Below are positions 52,489-59,830 of a stretch of 64,000 bases of DNA, one piece after another. The stretch covers positions 434,001 through 498,000 of the forward strand of contig NZ_JANWGH010000001.1 of the NCBI RefSeq assembly GCF_024919275.1, read 5' to 3'. Positions within the stretch are counted from its first letter, which is position 1. Each line of letters starts with the position of its first letter. Source of the stretch: Algoriphagus limi (GTDB taxonomy: Bacteria; Bacteroidota; Bacteroidia; Cytophagales; Cyclobacteriaceae). Under the pieces are notes generated by a model. It ran no database searches and was not told the DNA's origin. It worked only from the letters and a program-made list of their open reading frames with translations. The position numbers and the translations under genes were made by a program.

Positions 52489-54246
52489 GTGACTTTAGAA
52501 ATATTAGCGACCTTATTTATTGTCATTAGTTTAATCCTTACCCTATTCAGGGGGTGGATTAGACCTTCATTGGCATTTTTGGGAGCGGTATTGGCTTTGA
52601 TGATTCTTCGGATAATCCAAGTGGAAGATTTGCTTCAAGGCTTAGCGAATAAGCAAATCATTCTAATTTTTTTATTGATCATCCTGACTGCAGGGATTCA
52701 ACGAAATTTGGGCAGAGGATTTTTCTTTAAGCTATTCAAAAAGGAATTGAAGCCTTCCCAGTTTCGAGTCCGAATGATGCTTTTGGTTTCTGGGCTTTCT
52801 TCTGTTTTGAATAACACTCCGGTTGTGGCCTTTATGATTCCTTTTGTGAAAAACTGGGCAGATACCAATAATTATTCGGCTTCCAAGTTTTTGATTCCAC
52901 TTTCCTATGCGACTATTCTGGGAGGGATGATCACCTTGATTGGAACTTCTACAAACTTGGTTTTAAATGGTTTGATTGATCAAGCTGGTTTGACACTTTT
53001 AGGTTTTTCGGATTTTCTTTACCTGGGATTACTGGTAACAGTTTTGGGTTTAGCCTACCTCAGTATTTTTTCGAATAGGTTGCTGCCTGATCGAAAGGGA
53101 AGCAAAGAGGAAGTGATCGGGCATTTGAATGAGTATTTGGTAGAAACCCAGGTCAGTTCTTCATCCAATTTAATTGGAAAAAGTATTGAGGAAGCGGGGC
53201 TGCGACATTTGAAGGAATTGTTTTTGGTTGAAATCAAGCGGGGAAATGAGCTGATTACAGCGGTAGATTCTGAAGAAAAGATTTTCGCTGGAGATCAATT
53301 ATTCTTTGCAGGAAAAACTGGAGCCATTCTGAATCTGATCAATGAAAAAAATGGATTGATTTTACCTGAGCATTCACATGTACAAGAAAATGGCTTTTCT
53401 GATTTGACCGAGGCTATTGTACCTACTGGGAGTTCCTTGATTGGTCAATCCTTGAAAAAAATGGGTTTCCGAGATAGATTTAAGTCCTCGGTAATTTCTA
53501 TTTATAGAAAAGGGGAAAAGGTAAGCGGAAACTTAGGAGAAACCGTATTGCAGGCAGGTGACTTATTGTTGATGCTTTGTTCCAAGGAATCTCGAAATTC
53601 TTCCAGCTATAGGGATTTGATCATTTTGTCTAAGGCAGGAGAATTGGATGGAGAAATTTCTTGGAAACGAATTCTCCCAAGCATTCTAGCTGTAGGCTTG
53701 CTCTTAATTGGTATTGTAGGGCTAATTGACTTGTTCTTGGCAGTGTTTTTAGGGATTTTGTTTTTGTTGCTTGCGAAGGTTTTGGATGTTCAACAGATCA
53801 AATCAGCAGTAGATTTAGACTTATTGGTCATTTTGGTTTCCGCATTAGCAGTTGGAATGGCCATTCAGAAGTCGGGAATGGCAAGTTTTTTAGTTCAGAT
53901 TCTCTTGGATATCAGTCCTGGAATTCCTGTTTGGGGAACCCTCACTTTGCTATTTATTCTGACTTTGGGTTTGACCACATTGATTACAAATGCGGCTGCA
54001 GTCACGATTATGTTTCCTATTGCCTATGAGTTGGGTCTCCAATCAGGAGGAGTTTTGACACCATTTTTCGTAACCATTGCTTTTGCTGCATCGGCAGATT
54101 TTATGACCCCGATTGGGTATCAAACAAATTTGATGATTATGGGTCCTGGGAATTACCGTTTTTCGGATTTTTTCCGAATTGGTTTACCTTTGACCCTGAT
54201 TTATTCAATCACCGTCTTGATTTTTATTACTAACTATTATTTCTAA
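52489..54246 (+). CDS. SLC13-type anion permease with two RCK_C (TrkA-C) domains, probable sulfate transporter
   Basis: A 585-residue inner-membrane protein. An N-terminal half with five or six helices (residues 1-190), a central cytoplasmic part with two TrkA-C-like domains (about 210-290 and 300-370), then a second membrane half (about 385-585). SVLNNTPVVAFMIPF and the repeated TNAAAVTIMFPI helical hairpins are the SLC13/DASS substrate motifs. The neighbours cysC, cysD, cysN and cysQ indicate sulfate as the substrate. GTG start immediately after repeat text. One base separates the stop from the cysC ATG. Confidence 0.9.
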   Translation: MTLEILATLFIVISLILTLFRGWIRPSLAFLGAVLALMILRIIQVEDLLQGLANKQIILIFLLIILTAGIQRNLGRGFFFKLFKKELKPSQFRVRMMLLVSGLSSVLNNTPVVAFMIPFVKNWADTNNYSASKFLIPLSYATILGGMITLIGTSTNLVLNGLIDQAGLTLLGFSDFLYLGLLVTVLGLAYLSIFSNRLLPDRKGSKEEVIGHLNEYLVETQVSSSSNLIGKSIEEAGLRHLKELFLVEIKRGNELITAVDSEEKIFAGDQLFFAGKTGAILNLINEKNGLILPEHSHVQENGFSDLTEAIVPTGSSLIGQSLKKMGFRDRFKSSVISIYRKGEKVSGNLGETVLQAGDLLLMLCSKESRNSSSYRDLIILSKAGELDGEISWKRILPSILAVGLLLIGIVGLIDLFLAVFLGILFLLLAKVLDVQQIKSAVDLDLLVILVSALAVGMAIQKSGMASFLVQILLDISPGIPVWGTLTLLFILTLGLTTLITNAAAVTIMFPIAYELGLQSGGVLTPFFVTIAFAASADFMTPIGYQTNLMIMGPGNYRFSDFFRIGLPLTLIYSITVLIFITNYYF

Positions 54247-54247
54247 G

Positions 54248-54841
54248 ATGGGGAATCATATTCATCCTACGGAGTTTAAAATTTCCAAAGCCGATCGCAG
54301 AAAGCGATTAAATCAAAACCCGAAATTGATTTGGTTTACAGGGCTTTCTGGATCTGGGAAATCCACCATAGCAAATGCTGTTGAAGCTAGGCTATTTGAA
54401 AAAGGGCATATGACTTTTTCAATGGATGGAGATAATATCCGGACTGGATTATGTAAGGATTTGGGTTTTTCTGATCAAGATCGAGTTGAGAATATTCGAC
54501 GTATTGGAGAGGTTGCCAAATTGATGCTAGACGCAGGTTTGGTTGTGATTTCATCCTTTATTTCACCCTTTAAATCCGAAAGAAAATTAGTGGCTGAATT
54601 GGTAGAGGAAGAAAATTTTATTGAAGTCTTCGTGGATTGTCCCTTAGAGGTTTGTGAGCAGCGGGATGTGAAAGGGCTTTATAAGAAAGCTCGAGCCGGG
54701 GTGATTAAGAGTTTTACAGGTATTGATTCTCCTTATGAGAAACCTGAAAATCCAGCAGTTCATATTTATTCAGACCAGGAAGAATTACAGGAATCAGTTA
54801 ATAAGGTAATTGAGTTTGTATTGAAAAAGATAGCCGATTAA
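54248..54841 (+). CDS. cysC: Adenylyl-sulfate kinase
   Basis: A 197-residue kinase turning APS into PAPS. Walker A is G32-LSGSGK38-S-T, followed by FSMDGDNIRTGLCKDLGFSDQDRVENIRRIGEVAKLM and VISSFISPF, and KARAGVIKSFTGIDSPYEKPENP at the lid. The length is normal for stand-alone CysC. It immediately follows the permease. Making PAPS without a visible PAPS reductase here points toward sulfate transfer, in line with the sulfotransferase gene at 61823. Confidence 0.96.
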   Translation: MGNHIHPTEFKISKADRRKRLNQNPKLIWFTGLSGSGKSTIANAVEARLFEKGHMTFSMDGDNIRTGLCKDLGFSDQDRVENIRRIGEVAKLMLDAGLVVISSFISPFKSERKLVAELVEEENFIEVFVDCPLEVCEQRDVKGLYKKARAGVIKSFTGIDSPYEKPENPAVHIYSDQEELQESVNKVIEFVLKKIAD

Positions 54842-55006
54842 GAATGAAGAGTGGAGAATTAAGAATGGAGAATGAGGAATGAAGAATTAAAAGTGAGGAA
54901 TTAGGAATGTTGAATTATGAATTGAAGATAATCTCAATAACAGTGAGAAAATTGGTAATTCAATCTAAAAACACTGTTAACTATTAACTATTAACTTTTA
55001 ACATCA
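54842..55006. repeat. Period-7 repeat block between cysC and cysD
   Basis: The left half reads GAATGAAGAGTGGAGAATTA and similar units (nGAATTA / nGAATGG) in steps of seven; the right half reads CTGTTAACTATTAACTATTA in the opposite sense. The two halves are partly complementary. No gene in it. Confidence 0.65.
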
Positions 55007-55077
55007 AAATAGGAATACTATACTAGCTCGTTTCGAATAATAGTAGAGAAAAGATTAAGCAAAATTTAAAACACCTA

Positions 55078-55983
55078 ATGGGAACCTATTATTTACCGCA
55101 TTTAAAAGAACTGGAGGCTGAAGCGATCTTCGTGATTCGTGAAGTAGTGGCACAGTTTGAAAGGCCTGCTCTTTTGTTTTCTGGAGGAAAAGACAGTATT
55201 GTCTTGTCTCATTTAGCCAAAAAAGCTTTTTACCCTGCTAAGATTCCATTTCCCTTAATCCATATAGATACGGGGCATAATTTCCCGGAGACAATTCAGT
55301 TCCGGGATTCCTTGGTAGAAAAGTTGGGTGTGCAATTAATCGTGGGTTCTGTTCAGGAAAGTATAGACAAGGGGAGAGTACGAGAGGAGACCGGGGTTAA
55401 TGCCAGTAGAAATGCGCTTCAGACGGTTACTCTTTTGGATACCTTGGAAGAATATAAAATCGACGCAGCTATGGGAGGCGCTCGACGGGATGAGGAAAAA
55501 GCGCGAGCCAAAGAACGATTCTTTTCCCATAGAGACGAATTTGGACAATGGGATCCCAAAAATCAGCGTCCTGAACTGTGGAATCTTTTCAATGGGAGAA
55601 AGCATATCGGTGAGCATTTCAGGGTATTTCCCATTTCAAATTGGACGGAAATGGATGTTTGGCAATATATTTTGCAAGAGCAGATTGAATTGCCTTCCCT
55701 TTATTTCTCCCATGAGAGGGACTGTATTGTCCGTGATGGAGTGATTTTGGCTCATTCGGAATACATCACCTTAAAACCAGAAGAAAAGGTGGATCGCATG
55801 ACGGTTCGGTATAGAACATGCGGGGATATGCCGATTACCGGAGCAGTTCTATCTTCTGCGAATAGCCTGGAAATGATTATAGAGGAAGTAGCAACTACTC
55901 GGACAACAGAACGAGGAACTCGAGCTGATGATAAGCGGGGAGAGACAGCTATGGAGGACCGGAAGAAGCAGGGGTATTTCTAA
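55078..55983 (+). CDS. cysD: Sulfate adenylyltransferase subunit 2
   Basis: A 301-residue PAPS-reductase-fold ATP-pyrophosphatase, normal length for CysD. It shows ALLFSGGKDSIVLSHLAKKAF (pyrophosphate loop SGGKDS), HIDTGHNFPET, MGGARRDEEKARAKERFFS and the C-terminal RYRTCGDMPITGAVLS and RGTRADDKRGETAMEDRKKQGYF. With CysN it makes APS from sulfate and ATP. ATG start; a 243-base repeat-bearing gap separates it from cysN. Confidence 0.97.
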   Translation: MGTYYLPHLKELEAEAIFVIREVVAQFERPALLFSGGKDSIVLSHLAKKAFYPAKIPFPLIHIDTGHNFPETIQFRDSLVEKLGVQLIVGSVQESIDKGRVREETGVNASRNALQTVTLLDTLEEYKIDAAMGGARRDEEKARAKERFFSHRDEFGQWDPKNQRPELWNLFNGRKHIGEHFRVFPISNWTEMDVWQYILQEQIELPSLYFSHERDCIVRDGVILAHSEYITLKPEEKVDRMTVRYRTCGDMPITGAVLSSANSLEMIIEEVATTRTTERGTRADDKRGETAMEDRKKQGYF

Positions 55984-56021
55984 GTATCAAGTAGCAGGTA
56001 TCAAGTATCAAGTGCCATTTA
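55983..56021. repeat. Period-7 repeat of AAGTATC type after cysD
   Basis: AAGTATCAAGTAGCAGGTAT and onward repeats the AAGTATC heptad about five times, directly after the cysD stop. Confidence 0.7.
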
Positions 56022-56041
56022 CCAAGAATTTTCACTATTGC

Positions 56042-56151
56042 CGTCATTGCGAGGAGGCCAAAAAGCCGACGAAGCAATCTCTTTTAAAAATATAGAGACT
56101 GCCTGCCCCTCGGGAGGCGGGCCACGGTTCGTTCCTCGCCTCGCAGTGACG
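56042..56151. repeat. Palindromic REP-like element with nested GC-rich insert
   Basis: The ends CGTCATTGCGAGG (56042-56054) and CCTCGCAGTGACG (56139-56151) are inverted repeats with one mismatch, and GCAATCTC / GAGACTGC pair inside. About 25 bases at 56103-56127 (GCCTGCC-like start, CTCGGGAGGCGGGC) interrupt the right arm; removal leaves GAGACTGCTTCGTTCCTCGC, the complement expected from the left arm. Confidence 0.75.
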
Positions 56152-56154
56152 AAA

Positions 56155-56226
56155 ATACCTTGAACTATGAACCCAAAACCCTGAACATTTAACTTTTTAA
56201 CCCTTAACGATTAACATTTAACAATA
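56155..56226. repeat. Period-7 repeat block leading into cysN
   Basis: TGAACTATGAACCCAAAACC and TTAACGATTAACATTTAAC continue in steps of seven to within four bases of the cysN start at 56227. Confidence 0.75.
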
Positions 56227-57486
56227 ATGTCCATACAAGAAAATAATCAACTATTACGCTTCACAACAGCTGGATCAGTAGATGATGGGAAGAGCACGTT
56301 AATTGGTCGTTTGCTTTACGATTCCAAGTCCATATTTGAAGATCAGATTGAACAAGTCAAAGCTTCTTCTGAAAAGAAAGGCTTTGATTATGTGGATCTT
56401 TCCTTGTTGACGGATGGACTTAAGTCAGAAAGAGAGCAGGGAATTACGATCGATGTTGCCTACCGCTACTTTGCCACACCAAGGAGGAAGTTTATCATAG
56501 CAGATACTCCTGGACATATTCAGTATACCCGAAATATGGTCACAGGAGCTTCTACCGCTAATTTGGCTATTATTTTGGTGGATGCTCGGAAAGGATTATT
56601 GGAGCAAACCTATAGACATTCCTTTATTGCCTCTTTATTGAAAATCCCTCATTTAGTAGTCTGTGTCAACAAGATGGATTTGGTGGATTATTCGGAAGAC
56701 GTTTACAATCAAATTGTGGCTGATTACGAAGCATTTTCCTCCAAGTTGGATATCAAAGACGTTCAGTTTGTGCCTATTTCTGCCTTAAAAGGTGACAATG
56801 TGGTGGAACGATCGAAAAATATGCCTTGGTATGAGGGTTCTACTTTGCTATACCATTTGGAGCATGTTCATATTGCCTCGGATTCCAACCATATTGATTG
56901 CCGCTTTCCGGTTCAGATGGTAATTCGACCTCATACTTTGGAGCATCAGGATTTTAGAGGCTATGCTGGCCGAATTGATGGGGGAATTTTCAAGCCTGGA
57001 GATGAAGTAAAGGTTTTACCTTCTGGATTTACATCCCGAATTAAATCCATCGAATTGAATGGCCAAGCTATTGATGAAGCCTTTTCACCGATGTCTGTAA
57101 CCATGACTTTGGAGGATGAAATTGATATTAGTAGAGGAGATATGATTGTTCGTCCAAATAATCAACCAGAAGTAACTCAGGATTTGGAAGTGATGGTGTG
57201 TTGGATGAATCAGCAGGCTTTACAAGCACGTACAAAGATGATTTTAAAGCATACCACCAAGGAATGTCAGGCAATGATCAAGGAAATCCAATACAAAGTG
57301 GATGTAAATACACTGCATCGGATAGAGGGAGTTTCCCAAATAGGAATGAATGATATCGCTAGAATTTCAATCCGTACAGCTCAGCCTATTTTTAAAGATT
57401 CCTACCGAAGAAACCGGCAGACGGGATCTATTATTTTGATCGATCCAAATACCAATGAGACGGTAGGAGCGGGGATGATTATTTAA
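56227..57486 (+). CDS. cysN: Sulfate adenylyltransferase subunit 1 (GTPase)
   Basis: A 419-residue GTPase of the EF-Tu type. G1 is GSVDDGKSTLIGRLL, G3 DTPGHIQYTRNMVTGAS, G4 NKMD; the EF-Tu-like beta-barrel domains follow (residues about 230-419). It drives APS formation with CysD. It lacks a fused APS kinase, which fits the separate cysC. The ATG lies four bases after period-7 repeat text, so no Shine-Dalgarno-like sequence is possible at the usual place. Confidence 0.97.
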   Translation: MSIQENNQLLRFTTAGSVDDGKSTLIGRLLYDSKSIFEDQIEQVKASSEKKGFDYVDLSLLTDGLKSEREQGITIDVAYRYFATPRRKFIIADTPGHIQYTRNMVTGASTANLAIILVDARKGLLEQTYRHSFIASLLKIPHLVVCVNKMDLVDYSEDVYNQIVADYEAFSSKLDIKDVQFVPISALKGDNVVERSKNMPWYEGSTLLYHLEHVHIASDSNHIDCRFPVQMVIRPHTLEHQDFRGYAGRIDGGIFKPGDEVKVLPSGFTSRIKSIELNGQAIDEAFSPMSVTMTLEDEIDISRGDMIVRPNNQPEVTQDLEVMVCWMNQQALQARTKMILKHTTKECQAMIKEIQYKVDVNTLHRIEGVSQIGMNDIARISIRTAQPIFKDSYRRNRQTGSIILIDPNTNETVGAGMII

Positions 57487-57607
57487 GTAGCAAGAAGCTA
57501 GTATCAAGTAGCTAGGATCAGGTATCAAGAGGTTGGAGTTTCAGGGTTCAAGGTTTTTGCCAGTATAACCTTGAACTTTGAACCATGAACATATAACCAT
57601 CAAATTG
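57487..57607. repeat. Period-7 repeat block between cysN and cysQ
   Basis: The left part (AGTATCAAGTAGCTAGGATC) and the right part (AACCTTGAACTTTGAACCAT) both step by seven bases, in opposite sense. An ATG at 57578 belongs to the repeat (ACCATGAACATATAACC). Confidence 0.7.
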
Positions 57608-58363
57608 ATGAATATTAAAGACCTAACGGACATTGCCAAAGAAGCCGCTAAGGCTGCGGGACAGGAAATATTGAAAGTTTACCATTCTGCAGATTTTGGT
57701 GTGGAGTTGAAGGGTGATGATTCCCCTTTGACTTTAGCAGATCGTGCGGCCCATGAGGTAATTGTGGAAGCATTAAAATCCACAGAATTGCCAATTCTTT
57801 CAGAGGAAGGCAAGGAAATACCCTTTGAAATCCGTAAAAACTGGGAATATTTCTGGATGGTTGATCCATTGGATGGAACCAAGGAGTTTATCAAGCGGAA
57901 TGGTGAATTCACAGTAAATATTGCTATGATTCATCAAGATACTCCGGTAATTGGAGTACTCTATGCACCAGTTTTGGATTGGCTTTATTGGGGGAATAAG
58001 GAAGAAGGAGCCTGGAAGCAAGTTGGATCGGAAAAGGCAATAAAGCTTGATAAAAAGCCTAGTTCTTCCATTCAAACAATAGTTGCTAGCAGATCTCATT
58101 TGAGTTTAGAAACCCAAGAGTTTATTGATCGATATCCTGGAGCTGAGGTGGTTTCTATGGGTTCTTCCTTAAAATTCATGTTGGTAGCTGAAGGAAAAGC
58201 TCAGGTTTATCCTCGATTTGCCCCAACCATGGAATGGGATACAGCTGCGGCCCATGGAGTAATTTTAGCTAATGGTGGTCAAGTTTTACAATGGCCTAAT
58301 AATAGTCCATTGGTTTATAATAAGGAGAACCTGTTGAACCCGTGGTTTATTTGTTGGCCATAA
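57608..58363 (+). CDS. cysQ: 3'(2'),5'-bisphosphate nucleotidase
   Basis: A 251-residue inositol-monophosphatase-fold enzyme that removes the phosphate from PAP (and PAPS), the by-product of sulfotransferases. The metal-binding motifs are DPLDGTKEF (motif A) and WDTAAAHGVI (motif B), with LSEEGKEIPF upstream. I chose the ATG at 57608 because the 10 codons after an earlier in-frame ATG (57578) are period-7 repeat text. It lies at the end of the sulfate activation genes, followed by a terminator. Confidence 0.95.
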   Translation: MNIKDLTDIAKEAAKAAGQEILKVYHSADFGVELKGDDSPLTLADRAAHEVIVEALKSTELPILSEEGKEIPFEIRKNWEYFWMVDPLDGTKEFIKRNGEFTVNIAMIHQDTPVIGVLYAPVLDWLYWGNKEEGAWKQVGSEKAIKLDKKPSSSIQTIVASRSHLSLETQEFIDRYPGAEVVSMGSSLKFMLVAEGKAQVYPRFAPTMEWDTAAAHGVILANGGQVLQWPNNSPLVYNKENLLNPWFICWP

Positions 58364-58386
58364 AAGATGAAGAAATAAAGTTAAAA

Positions 58387-58416
58387 GACGCCTCTGGAAA
58401 CGGAGGCGTTTTTTTT
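58387..58416 (+). terminator. Rho-independent terminator after cysQ
   Basis: ACGCCTC-TGGAAACG-GAGGCGT stem (58388-58409) followed by a run of T to 58416. A nearly identical terminator is at 63029-63056. Confidence 0.9.
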
Positions 58417-58756
58417 GATAAAAGGAAGTCAAATTATTTCCAAATATGTGTCAGGTTATATCCTATCAGGAAGTAAAGATTGAAATTCAAATCCACGACC
58501 TTTTAATGAGGATTCTTAAAATGAATTTGTCAAAAAGAGTAATTGAAATAAATTTACCAGAGTATTGCTTAAATAAATTTGAGTTTATCATTTTATTCCT
58601 AATTGCCATTATTTCATTATTCACCCAAAAATCCCAAATAACCTATCATTATGCCTAATAATAAGTGATTTCGAAGCCTTATTTCTTTTTCCTATACCCA
58701 ATAAGTAACTGAACCTGGACCTATCGAATTCATTATTGTTGTTGCGTAAATTCATT
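58417..58756. other. Gap without a supported gene
   Basis: A 70-codon frame (58446-58658) encodes a possible single membrane helix (FEFIILFLIAIISLF), but the start is unsupported and I recognise nothing in it. The last 100 bases should hold the promoter of the aminotransferase gene; I see no clear TAnnTTTG element. Confidence 0.4.
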
Positions 58757-59827
58757 ATGATACCTGTTACAAAAACTTTTTTTCCACCCCTAGAGGAGTA
58801 TCAATCAAGGCTTGAACGAATTTGGAAAAATCAATGGTTAACAAACAATGGGGAATTATTGAAAGAACTCTCCTTAAAACTTAAAAATTATTTAGGTGTA
58901 AAAAATATTATTCCCACAACTAATGGCACCCTTCCTATCCAAATAGCATTAAAAGTTTTTGGGAAAGAAGGAGAAATTATCACCACTCCATTTTCTTATG
59001 TTGCGACAAGTGCTAGTATTATTTGGGAAAATTGTAAGCCGGTCTTTGTAGATATTCATCCTGATTACCTTACCATAGATGAAAGCAAAATCGAAGAGGC
59101 AATCACAAAGAGGACTACTGCAATTTTAGCAACTCATGTATACGGAAACCCATGCAATGTCAAGGCAATCGAAAGCATTGCTAATAGATATAATCTAAAG
59201 GTAATTTATGATGCAGCCCATTGTTTTGGAGTAACTTTTGAAGGTAAGTCCATCTTTAATTTTGGAGATGTGAGTACCTGTAGTTTTCATGCCACCAAAA
59301 TCTTTCATACAGGAGAAGGCGGGGCATTATTTTGCCAAAATGAAGAGACCTATTCGGAATTACATTATCGCCATAATTTTGGTCATAAAGGCAAGGAAAA
59401 GTATTTTGGATTAGGAATTAATGCCAAAATGAGCGAATTACAGGCAGCTATGGGCTTGTGTGTATTGCCTTATATGGATTATATTTTTTCCGAGCGTAAG
59501 CGTGTTTGTGAATATTATGATCGATATCTGGATTTTTCCAAATTAAGTACAATCAAAATTCGCCAAGGAACAGAATGGAATTATTCATATTATCCGGTAA
59601 TATTTTCCTCTGAGTCTTCTTTATTGGAGGTGAAAAAACGGTTAGAATCGCAAAAAATTTTTCCTCGAAGGTACTTTTTTCCAAGTTTAGAGCAATTGCC
59701 ATACATTGAAAGTCACAATTGTAAAATAGCAGAGGATATTGCTAGCAGAATCTTATGTTTGCCTATATATGCAGAATTAACAGAGCTGCAATTGAGCAAA
59801 ATAGTTGATTCTATAAATCATGATTAA
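58757..59827 (+). CDS. DegT/DnrJ/EryC1-type sugar aminotransferase
   Basis: A 356-residue PLP enzyme of the sugar aminotransferase family, from the ATG at 58757; a TTG 21 bases upstream is a weaker start. The PLP lysine is K181 in SFHATKIFHTGEGGAL; TNGTLPIQIALKVFG, FVDIHPDYLTID and YDAAHCFG (the Asp contacting the pyridine nitrogen) are the other family marks. It transfers an amino group to a keto sugar nucleotide. It precedes the ATP-grasp/epimerase fusion by 3 bases, so the three genes 58757-62815 form an operon. Confidence 0.92.
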   Translation: MIPVTKTFFPPLEEYQSRLERIWKNQWLTNNGELLKELSLKLKNYLGVKNIIPTTNGTLPIQIALKVFGKEGEIITTPFSYVATSASIIWENCKPVFVDIHPDYLTIDESKIEEAITKRTTAILATHVYGNPCNVKAIESIANRYNLKVIYDAAHCFGVTFEGKSIFNFGDVSTCSFHATKIFHTGEGGALFCQNEETYSELHYRHNFGHKGKEKYFGLGINAKMSELQAAMGLCVLPYMDYIFSERKRVCEYYDRYLDFSKLSTIKIRQGTEWNYSYYPVIFSSESSLLEVKKRLESQKIFPRRYFFPSLEQLPYIESHNCKIAEDIASRILCLPIYAELTELQLSKIVDSINHD

Positions 59828-59830
59828 TTA

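Noticed and set aside
57578..57607. Earlier ATG for cysQ
   Set aside because: The ten codons are period-7 repeat text, and the family's N terminus begins at the ATG at 57608.
52489..58363. Assimilatory sulfate reduction operon
   Set aside because: No PAPS or APS reductase and no sulfite reductase is present in the window, while an APS kinase and a sulfotransferase are; activation for sulfation fits better, though reduction genes elsewhere cannot be excluded.
58446..58658. A 70-codon frame with one possible membrane helix after the cysQ terminator
   Set aside because: It starts 30 bases after a terminator with no promoter element, and I recognise no family. It could be real but I cannot support it.
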